The notes beneath the pieces were generated by a model, which saw only the letters and a list, made by a program, of their open reading frames with translations, was not told the DNA's origin and made no database searches. A program made the translations under genes and the position numbers. Below, in pieces: positions 16,156 through 22,763 of a stretch of 64,000 nt of DNA. The DNA is from Pseudomonadales bacterium (GTDB lineage Bacteria > Pseudomonadota > Gammaproteobacteria > Pseudomonadales > Azotimanducaceae): assembly GCA_028281885.1 (NCBI GenBank), contig JANQJA010000007.1, positions 62,001 through 126,000 on the forward strand. The letters run 5' to 3'. Each line of letters opens with the position of its first letter. Within the stretch, counting starts at the first letter, position 1.

Positions 16156-17208
16156 ATGAAAATCTCTATTAGCGCTCACTATTCCCGTGGCGATATCAGC
16201 AAGCAGGCGGCCGATCTGGTCGAGTTGGAGAAGGCCGGCGCCGACTATATCTGGGTCGCAGAGTCCTATTCGTTCGATTCTGTCAGCGCGCTCGGTTATC
16301 TGGCGGCGGTCACCAACCGCGCTACCCTGGCTTCGGGCATCCTGAATGTCTTCAGCCGGACACCGACGGCGCTGGCCATGACGGCGGCGGGGCTCGACGC
16401 CTTGTCCAGTGGCCGGTTTATGCTGGGACTGGGTGCTTCCGGCCCGCAGGTCATTGAAGGTTTCCACGGGGTACCCTATGACGCACCGCTGACGCGGATG
16501 CGAGAAGTTATTGAAATCTGCCGCAAGGTCTGGCGCCGCGAAGAAAAGCTGACCCACGATGGCAAGAAGTATCAGCTACCACTGCCGGCGGGACAGGGCA
16601 CGGGCCTGGGCAAGCCCCTCAAGATCATCAACCATCCACTGCGTGATCGTATCCCGGTCGCCATGGCGACGCTGGGTGGCAAGAGTGTTGAAGTGACGGC
16701 AGAGATCGCCGAAGTCTGGTTGCCGACCTTTTTTATGGCGGAGAAGGCGCAGGATGTCTGGGGCAAGTCCCTGAAGAAGGGCCTGGCCAAGCGCGATCCG
16801 GCGCTGCCGCCACTGGAAATATTCGCCGGTGGTGCCGTGGGTATCGGCAAGGGCCTTGAGGACCTGCGTAACAATGCCCGTCCTAACACGGCGCTTTATA
16901 TCGGCGGCATGGGGGCGCGGGAGAAGAACTTCTACAACGACATCTTCTGCCAGTACGGCTTCGAGGAAGAAGCGGAGAAAATTCAGGACCTGTTCCTGTC
17001 CGGCAAGAAGAAAGAAGCGGAAGCCGCCATTCCGCAGGCATACCTGGATGCGACATCGTTGATCGGTGAAGAAGGTTTTGTCAGAGATCGTCTGGCGGCA
17101 CTGAAAGAAGCGGGCGTGACAGCAGTGAGCGCCGGTTTTATCGGCTCGACCATTGAAGAACGCGTGCAGCAATGTGACGCGCTAAAGAATATCATCGAGT
17201 CGATGTAA
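16156..17208 (+). CDS. LLM class flavin- or F420-dependent oxidoreductase (Rv3520c-like)
   Basis: A 350-residue luciferase-like barrel protein. Blocks 'EKAGADYIWVAESY', 'ATLASGILNVFSRTPTALAMTAAGLD', 'FMLGLGASGPQVIEGFHG' and 'YLDATSLIGEEGFVRDRLAALKEAGVT' match the family usually annotated as F420-dependent Rv3520c-like. Gammaproteobacteria of some lineages make F420, but no F420 synthesis gene is in this window, so FMN is equally possible. Such enzymes sit in steroid and terpene degradation clusters. A 107-base gap precedes it, the largest in the run, so a second promoter may exist here (TTGACG occurs in the gap near 16112). The next gene follows after 31 bases. Confidence 0.88.
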   Translation: MKISISAHYSRGDISKQAADLVELEKAGADYIWVAESYSFDSVSALGYLAAVTNRATLASGILNVFSRTPTALAMTAAGLDALSSGRFMLGLGASGPQVIEGFHGVPYDAPLTRMREVIEICRKVWRREEKLTHDGKKYQLPLPAGQGTGLGKPLKIINHPLRDRIPVAMATLGGKSVEVTAEIAEVWLPTFFMAEKAQDVWGKSLKKGLAKRDPALPPLEIFAGGAVGIGKGLEDLRNNARPNTALYIGGMGAREKNFYNDIFCQYGFEEEAEKIQDLFLSGKKKEAEAAIPQAYLDATSLIGEEGFVRDRLAALKEAGVTAVSAGFIGSTIEERVQQCDALKNIIESM

Positions 17209-17239
17209 CCTGCGGGGGAAAGAATCCAGAGGGAAATCA

Positions 17240-18235
17240 ATGTCGAAAGTGACGATCATCGGTAACGTCAGCGCTGAGGACGATTACACCCACGAGCTCG
17301 GCCCAGAAGAGAATTTCAACGAGTCCGTCTATTTCAATTTTTTTGACCGTAACCACAGTCGCGGTGGTTTTATTCGCATGGGCAATCGTGCCAATGAAGG
17401 CCACGCGGAAATGACGGTACTGGTGTTTAACCCGGATGGTTCAGGGTTCTTTTATTACGACAAGCCGGCCATTTCACATAACGATGGCTGGGACGCAGGC
17501 GGCGCAAGAGTTGACGTGATTGAGCCCGGCTACGAGATTCGGACCCGCTATGAAGGCAAGGCGCTGCACATGCAGGATCCGAGAGATATGAAGGATCCGA
17601 GCAGCGCGTTCAAATCCAACCCGTTTCGCAATATCTCCATTGACCTGATTCACCAGGGCGTCGGTCCCCTTTACGGTCATGTTGGCGATGCAAGCAGCAA
17701 GAACCAGTTCTCAAGGGCGCATTATGAACAGCACATGCGTGTGACCGGAACGATTCATGTTGAGGGAGAAGATCCCATCGAGTTCAACGGTCACGGTTTG
17801 CGCGATCACTCCTGGGGCCCGAGGTTCTGGCAGGCGGCACGTTCCTATCGCTGGATCACCGGCAACTTTGGTGATGATCTGGGCATGGTGATCAAGCCCG
17901 GTCGTACAGGAACGATGTTCCACAAGGGCCATGAGTACATCAGGGCGACATCGGTTGAACTGCAGTCCGAGTACGAGACCGGTGATCACTTTCATCGCGG
18001 CTTTTCAGCGAAGGTACAGCTTGAGAATGGCGACTCGCATACGATCGAAGCGACCGTGAAGGGCTTTATCCCGCTACGTAATCGTCGTTCCGGCAAGGTG
18101 ACCTACATCGGCGAAGGCATGACCGAATATGTACTGGACGGTGACCGGATTGGATACGGGTTGAGTGAATACCTCGATCAGCCTGATGCGCCCCTCGATG
18201 ACGAGAGTGCGCCGCTATTGTGGCAGGCCGACTAA
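17240..18235 (+). CDS. DUF7064/DUF7065-like beta-barrel protein
   Basis: A 331-residue soluble protein rich in beta-strands with the motifs 'ESVYFNFFDR', 'GGFIRMGNRANEGHAEMTV', 'GLRDHSWGPRFW' and 'GEGMTEY'. This is the lipocalin-like two-sheet arrangement of the hydroxyneurosporene-dehydrogenase/tocopherol-cyclase-like families, now split into DUF7064 and DUF7065. The 'HGLRDHSWGPR' block is the best conserved and probably lines the ligand site. No signal peptide is seen. Members are often found with acyl-CoA dehydrogenases and LLM oxidoreductases in hydrophobic-compound catabolism; binding or hydration of a terpenoid-like substrate is inferred. The following gene overlaps loosely, with its RBS 20 bases after this stop. 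Confidence 0.75.
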   Translation: MSKVTIIGNVSAEDDYTHELGPEENFNESVYFNFFDRNHSRGGFIRMGNRANEGHAEMTVLVFNPDGSGFFYYDKPAISHNDGWDAGGARVDVIEPGYEIRTRYEGKALHMQDPRDMKDPSSAFKSNPFRNISIDLIHQGVGPLYGHVGDASSKNQFSRAHYEQHMRVTGTIHVEGEDPIEFNGHGLRDHSWGPRFWQAARSYRWITGNFGDDLGMVIKPGRTGTMFHKGHEYIRATSVELQSEYETGDHFHRGFSAKVQLENGDSHTIEATVKGFIPLRNRRSGKVTYIGEGMTEYVLDGDRIGYGLSEYLDQPDAPLDDESAPLLWQAD

Positions 18236-18258
18236 ATAAAAAAAGGGGAGCAAAGACA

Positions 18259-19509
18259 ATGTCTGAAGCAAGAGCGAGCGAGAGTTCCGAGCAGGCGGAA
18301 TTCAGGGCGTATTGCCGGGAATGGCTTGAGAAGAATCACCCGGGCCGTCCGCCCGCGCACATCAAGTTACCGCTGGGCGCGCTTGAGTTGAGTGATCCGG
18401 ATGCCCTGGAATGGCTCAGGGCCTGGCAAAAGTCTGCCTATGAGGGTGGTCTCATCGCCTGTGACTATCCCAAAGAATACGGCGGTGGGGGACGCGAGAA
18501 CTGCCAGGCGATTGCCAACCAGGAAATGCAGCGCGCCAAGACACCCTTCTTCCCGAACAACATTGGCTTCGGCATGGCGGCGCCCACGATCTTCTTTCAC
18601 GCGCGCGATGAGGTGAAGGCTGAACTCCTACCGCCACTTTTTTCGGCCGATGAAATCTGGTGCCAGGGATTCAGTGAGCCGGGTGCCGGTTCGGACCTCG
18701 CCAACCAGCAGACTTTTGCTGAACGTGATGGCGATAACTGGGTCATCAACGGCCACAAGGTCTGGACCTCGCTGGCGCACTTCGCCGATCGCATGATCCT
18801 GTTGTGTCGCACCGACAAGTCGGACAAGTACAACGGTATCTCCTATTTCGTGGTGCCGATCAAATCGGCGCTTGGTAACGGGGTCACCGTTCGCCCGCTG
18901 ATCAAGATGACCGGCGAAACCGGATTTAACGAAGTGCTGTTCGATAACCTCGTCATCTCCGACAAGTACCGTCTGGATGAAGTGGGTGCCGGCTGGAAAG
19001 TCGCCATGACCACACTCACCCATGAGAGGGGCGCCGGACAACTGGTCACGCCTTCCGCCGGTGGTATGGCGGCAGAAGAAAAATCCGGCGTGCGTACCTC
19101 CAGTATCGATTCGCTGATTGAACTGGCCAAATTGCAGCCCCGTGGCGACAAGACCGCAGCGGATGATCCGATGATCCGCGATGAAATCATGAAGCTGATG
19201 ATTCGCGAGGCCGGTATTACTCAGAATGGCCGGCGGGCGAAGGTGCAGGCGCTGACAGACCACCCGATGCGAATTCCGCTGCAGGGTAAGTTGTCCCGCA
19301 CCGAGATTCACCAGGACATGACCCAGCTTTCCTACAACATCGAGGGCATGGCCAGTACGCTCTACCTCCCCGATGAAAATGCGCCGGCCAGCGGCAAGTA
19401 TCCGCTGGCGTACATGAACAGTTTCGGCATGACCATCGCGGCAGGCACCAACGAGATTCAACGCAACATACTGGGTGAGCGGGTGCTTGGCCTGCCGAAG
19501 ACGAAATAG
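18259..19509 (+). CDS. Acyl-CoA dehydrogenase, first of a pair
   Basis: A 416-residue flavoenzyme. 'WCQGFSEPGAGSDLA' is the FAD-adjacent helix, 'GHKVWTSLAHFADRMILLCRTD' the middle beta domain, and 'TIAAGTNEIQRNILGERVLGLPK' the usual C-terminal FAD/CoA segment. It is expected to introduce a double bond alpha-beta to a CoA thioester. The ATG at 18259 is chosen because GGGGAG lies about eight bases before it; the frame extends to 18220 but overlaps the previous gene. It is directly followed, nine bases later, by a second acyl-CoA dehydrogenase gene. Adjacent genes of this type form heterotetramers in actinobacterial cholesterol side-chain degradation, so a similar alpha2beta2 enzyme is possible. 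Confidence 0.93.
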   Translation: MSEARASESSEQAEFRAYCREWLEKNHPGRPPAHIKLPLGALELSDPDALEWLRAWQKSAYEGGLIACDYPKEYGGGGRENCQAIANQEMQRAKTPFFPNNIGFGMAAPTIFFHARDEVKAELLPPLFSADEIWCQGFSEPGAGSDLANQQTFAERDGDNWVINGHKVWTSLAHFADRMILLCRTDKSDKYNGISYFVVPIKSALGNGVTVRPLIKMTGETGFNEVLFDNLVISDKYRLDEVGAGWKVAMTTLTHERGAGQLVTPSAGGMAAEEKSGVRTSSIDSLIELAKLQPRGDKTAADDPMIRDEIMKLMIREAGITQNGRRAKVQALTDHPMRIPLQGKLSRTEIHQDMTQLSYNIEGMASTLYLPDENAPASGKYPLAYMNSFGMTIAAGTNEIQRNILGERVLGLPKTK

Positions 19510-19518
19510 GAGCGGGCC

Positions 19519-20658
19519 ATGGCAGACCAACCTCGTAATTTTGGCTTCGGCGAAGACGAAACCATGCTGCGCGACTCAGCGCGGAAGTTCTTTGAGGACA
19601 ACTACTCGGCGGACAAGCTTCACCGGCTGGTTGCTCATGACAGTAATATTCATCGGGACAACGAATGCGTCTGGAATCCTGACCACTGGCAGCAGATTGT
19701 TGAGCTGGGCTGGCCGGCGGTCTGCGTGCCCGAGTCGGCTGGTGGAATAGGCATGCCATTGGTGGCGGCAGTTGCACTGGCAGAAGAGATGGGCCGGGCT
19801 GCATTCCCGTCACCGCTCGAATCCACCTTTTGCGCTACTTTCGTACTAAAGGCCTGTGATACAACCTCCGCCGGTGACGCCCTGGGTGCCATTGCGGGCG
19901 GTACGGCAACGTCCCTAGCCATCCTCGATAAAGTCGCAGGTTGGGATTTTTCCAACACCGATGTCATGGTCAAGGACGGCAAGCTATCCGGTACCTCGTA
20001 CTACGTCCAGGATGCGCGCAAGGCGGAACAGTTTGTGGTCAGCGCGAAGGGTGAGGGTGGTGTTGGCTTGTACCTCGTGGCCGCCGGTGCGGACGGGCTC
20101 GACATCAAGCCGGACAGCATCATTGACCTGACCCGCGATCAGGCGACGCTTGGTTTCGACAATGTCGATGCGATTGAGCTGGCGCCACCCGGCGCTGGTG
20201 TTGCCGCTATCGAGTTGGCGTTGCCGTCAATACTCTGCATCCTGTCGGCCGACATGGTGGGCGCGGGTGAATGGCTCTTGCAGACAACCGTCGAATACGC
20301 CAAGACCCGCGTGCAGTTTGATCGACCTATTGGCTTCTTCCAGGCCATCAAACACCCGCTGGTGAATGTGATGCAGGCAATTGACCGCGCCAGGTCGCTG
20401 ACCTACAACGCGGCCTGTGCTGTTGATCATGAGCCGGACAGGGCACTCCAGTTTGCTCGCATGGCGAAATCCGAGGCCAGTGACATGGCAGTCTTCTCAT
20501 CGAGTCGCGCGGTGCAGTTCCATGGCGGCATCGGCTTTACCTGGGAATGCTATGTGCACATGTTCTTCAAGCGGCAGATGCACAGCCAGGTCCTGTTCGG
20601 TGATGGTTCTTACCAGCGCGCGCAACTGGCGGATGAGGTGATTGGTAAGGCGGCGTGA
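19519..20658 (+). CDS. Acyl-CoA dehydrogenase, second of a pair
   Basis: A 379-residue acyl-CoA dehydrogenase fold protein, shorter and more divergent than its neighbour. The N-terminal helical domain ('DETMLRDSARKFFEDNYS') and the C-terminal 'AVQFHGGIGFTWECYVHMFFKRQ' segment are clear; the typical 'AGSDLA' FAD-contact motif is weak or absent in the middle domain, where 'DQATLGFDNVDAIEL' occupies the position. Such partners often contribute structure and substrate pocket in a heterotetramer with an active subunit. It may still be catalytic. The gene is the last of the run; a palindromic repeat follows. Reading through the TGA stop gives 28 further in-frame sense codons (20659-20742). Confidence 0.88.
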   Translation: MADQPRNFGFGEDETMLRDSARKFFEDNYSADKLHRLVAHDSNIHRDNECVWNPDHWQQIVELGWPAVCVPESAGGIGMPLVAAVALAEEMGRAAFPSPLESTFCATFVLKACDTTSAGDALGAIAGGTATSLAILDKVAGWDFSNTDVMVKDGKLSGTSYYVQDARKAEQFVVSAKGEGGVGLYLVAAGADGLDIKPDSIIDLTRDQATLGFDNVDAIELAPPGAGVAAIELALPSILCILSADMVGAGEWLLQTTVEYAKTRVQFDRPIGFFQAIKHPLVNVMQAIDRARSLTYNAACAVDHEPDRALQFARMAKSEASDMAVFSSSRAVQFHGGIGFTWECYVHMFFKRQMHSQVLFGDGSYQRAQLADEVIGKAA

Positions 20659-20732
20659 GACCGCTCGTTGCACCTGGCGATGGTCAGTATCGCTAAAGGT
20701 GTCGAGAAGGAACTCGGCACCGAAGAAGCTGA

Positions 20733-20862
20733 GGGGTCAGAGTAAAGTACCAGAGTAGCCAAAGGTAAATTGTTTTCACTAACCCGGCAGTGATGGCTTT
20801 GATCAAGGAGGAAGTGATTTAGCGTTGGATTGCTATGGCATCTTACTCCTTACTCTAGACCC
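20733..20862. repeat. Palindromic intergenic repeat, copy 1 (GGGGTCAGAGTA family)
   Basis: The left end reads GGGGTCAGAGTAAAGTACC and the right end, on the opposite strand, GGGTCTAGAGTAAGGAGTA, so the two ends are imperfect inverted repeats about 130 bases apart with no open frame of note between. The same end sequence recurs at 33898-33975 and in part at 50099. It lies between the acyl-CoA dehydrogenase gene and a convergent membrane-protein gene. The form fits a REP/MITE-like element mobilised by a transposase elsewhere in the genome. Confidence 0.55.
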
Positions 20863-20890
20863 TAAAAAAACGGTTCTATGAGAACGACGT

Positions 20891-21337
20891 CTACGCTGCT
20901 TGATTGGCAGGCTTTGTCACGAAGTGAAATGCGAGTCCGCCAAACGCACCGGCGACTCCTTGCAGGATCAGACCATCAAGAAAACGCGTCGGCGCGATGC
21001 CTACCATGCCCAGTACGGCCTCGGCGATGACGTGCAGCGCAATCATTGCGACAAAGCCGGAAAGCGTATATCCGATAAGGCGAAGGTTCGGAAGAAAGTG
21101 AATAACGGCGCGCGCAACCGGGAACGCGATGATCAGGGCTACTGAGACGAGAGGTAGATAGAGCCCTGTCATGTGGGTGATGTCGTGAATCGCGGCGTCA
21201 ATGCGCACACTGAAGTTCACCTCGAGTCCAAGTTTGATGACCTGGGCGAGGTTTCCCTGACTTATGAAGATCGCACCCGCGACGTAGGTCACGAGGACAG
21301 CAACAATGAACCCGGAGAGCGTTTTAATGATCGCCAT
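20891..21337 (-). CDS. Small four-helix integral membrane protein, unknown
   Basis: A 148-residue membrane protein with about four helices (residues about 2-25, 55-78, 85-115, 120-140). No charged pore residues, metal motif or named family was recognised. ATG 21337 is preferred over the upstream TTG 21352 because a GAAGCGG segment precedes it by a suitable distance; the TTG extension adds only five residues. It is divergent from the sugar dehydrogenase gene, with roughly 55 bases between the chosen starts, so the two probably share a promoter region. Confidence 0.65.
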   Translation of the reverse strand: MAIIKTLSGFIVAVLVTYVAGAIFISQGNLAQVIKLGLEVNFSVRIDAAIHDITHMTGLYLPLVSVALIIAFPVARAVIHFLPNLRLIGYTLSGFVAMIALHVIAEAVLGMVGIAPTRFLDGLILQGVAGAFGGLAFHFVTKPANQAA

Positions 21338-21392
21338 GAGAAGCCGCTTCAACGTTATAATGCGTAGAGTTTACCGCAAGAGACTCTCCGCC

Positions 21393-22472
21393 GTGCGACA
21401 TCTGCTTATCACTTTGTTTCTGCTTGTGCTCTCAACCTCGTCAAGAGGTGACTATACGATCGAAACGGTGGCTGCTGGCTTCAGCCATCCCTGGTCGATC
21501 GCATTTTTGCCCGATGGCGATTATCTGGTGTCGGAGAAGAGCGGCAGCCTGCGCCGGGTTTCTCCCGAAGGCGAAAAGAGCGACCCTCTGACCGGCGTAC
21601 CCGAGACCTATTTTGCGTCACAGGGTGGCTTCTTCGATGTGGTGCTCGATCCGGCGTTCGTTGAAAACCAGACCATTTATCTTTCATTCGCCTATGGCAC
21701 GCCCGAGGCTAATGGCACGCGTATCGTGCGCGCCACTTTGAAAGGCAATGCGCTGGAGGATGTTGAACCCATCTTTACGGTATCGCCGCTGAAAGACACG
21801 CCGGCGCACTATGGCGGCAAGCTTGCCTTCCTGCCAGATGGCACGCTACTGATGACCACCGGCGACGGCTTCAACTTTCGTGAAGCACCGATGGATCCGT
21901 TCTCGCAGCTCGGAAAAACGATTCGTATCCATGTTGACGGCTCGATTCCGGAAGACAACCCATTCGCGGATGGTGTGGAGGGTAGCGCTGCGATTTACAC
22001 GATGGGCCATCGTAACCCTCAGGGCCTGGTGGTTGATCCGGAAGGCAATGTATGGCTGCATGAACATGGTCCGCAGGGCGGCGATGAGCTGAACCTGCTC
22101 AAACCTGGTGCGAACTATGGCTGGCCGGCAACCACCCACGGCATCAACTATTCAGGTGCCTATGTATCTCCATTCAAAACGGCCCCCGGCATTGAACCGC
22201 CCCTGACGCACTGGACGCCGAGCATTGCGCCTTCCGGAATGGCGTTCTACGACGGCGATCAGTTTCCGCAATGGAAAGGCGATTTGCTGGTTGGCGCGCT
22301 GGTCGATCAGGACGTGAAGCATCTTGACCTGGAAGGCACATCGCTGGTTGGGGAAACCGCGATCTTCCCGGAAGTGAAGGCGCGCATCCGCGATGTGCGT
22401 GTGGGTCCGGACGGGTTCGTCTATCTGCTGACCGACCGCGAGGGCGGCAAGATCCTGCGCGTTCGACCCTAG
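21393..22472 (+). CDS. PQQ-dependent sugar dehydrogenase (glucose/sorbosone dehydrogenase family)
   Basis: A 359-residue periplasmic six-bladed beta-propeller enzyme. After a signal peptide ('LLITLFLLVLSTSSRG'), the motifs 'GFSHPWSIAFLPDGDYLVSEK', 'LVVDPEGNVWLHEHGPQGGDELNLL' and 'NYGWPATTHGINY' identify the soluble aldose dehydrogenase family (YliI/Asd-like), which uses PQQ and calcium to oxidise sugars. The start is uncertain: the frame is open from 21306 with an ATG at 21360. A TATAAT box covers 21356-21361 and would exclude that ATG; GTG 21393 has AAGAGA upstream and gives a clean signal peptide. No PQQ biosynthesis genes are in the window. Confidence 0.9.
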   Translation: MRHLLITLFLLVLSTSSRGDYTIETVAAGFSHPWSIAFLPDGDYLVSEKSGSLRRVSPEGEKSDPLTGVPETYFASQGGFFDVVLDPAFVENQTIYLSFAYGTPEANGTRIVRATLKGNALEDVEPIFTVSPLKDTPAHYGGKLAFLPDGTLLMTTGDGFNFREAPMDPFSQLGKTIRIHVDGSIPEDNPFADGVEGSAAIYTMGHRNPQGLVVDPEGNVWLHEHGPQGGDELNLLKPGANYGWPATTHGINYSGAYVSPFKTAPGIEPPLTHWTPSIAPSGMAFYDGDQFPQWKGDLLVGALVDQDVKHLDLEGTSLVGETAIFPEVKARIRDVRVGPDGFVYLLTDREGGKILRVRP

Positions 22473-22558
22473 ATGTTCGGATCCGATTTAATGATGTCGA
22501 TCAGCTCAACGATCTTGTTGGCAAGCAGAACGAAATCCTGATCGGCACCGCATTGCAC
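22469..22558 (-). pseudogene. Possible C-terminal remnant of a lost minus-strand gene
   Basis: Read on the minus strand, this stretch encodes 29 residues ending '...DFVLLANKIVELIDIIKSDPNI' then stop, with protein-like composition, but it has no proper start and is cut off upstream by a stop. A second minus-strand frame just upstream (about 22559-22650) reads 'HPDRGTRLTVVYANGSVAVL' before losing sense. The two together look like a decayed gene tail. A 13-base exact tandem duplication separates them. The assignment rests on amino acid texture only. Confidence 0.25.
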
Positions 22559-22561
22559 CTT

Positions 22562-22587
22562 TCATCAGAACAGCTCATCAGAACAGC
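22562..22587. repeat. 13-base perfect tandem duplication
   Basis: TCATCAGAACAGC occurs twice in direct succession (22562-22574 and 22575-22587). Thirteen bases is not a multiple of three, so in a coding context it would shift the frame, in keeping with the decayed gene suspected around it. Confidence 0.85.
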
Positions 22588-22763
22588 GACGGAGCCGTTG
22601 GCGTAAACGACCGTGAGCCGCGTGCCACGGTCCGGGTGGAGGGTGCGCCCGGGCGTTTCTTTGGTGCTATAGTTAGACCTCTCACGCGCCGGTTGATTCT
22701 AGTATGCCCTGTGTACGAACGAGGTCATCGGATGTTGAGTGTCTGCTAAGAGGGCCATTCGCA

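Noticed and set aside
18628-19530. 300-codon minus-strand frame across the first acyl-CoA dehydrogenase
   Set aside because: The plus strand encodes an unmistakable acyl-CoA dehydrogenase there; the antisense frame has no recognisable domain.
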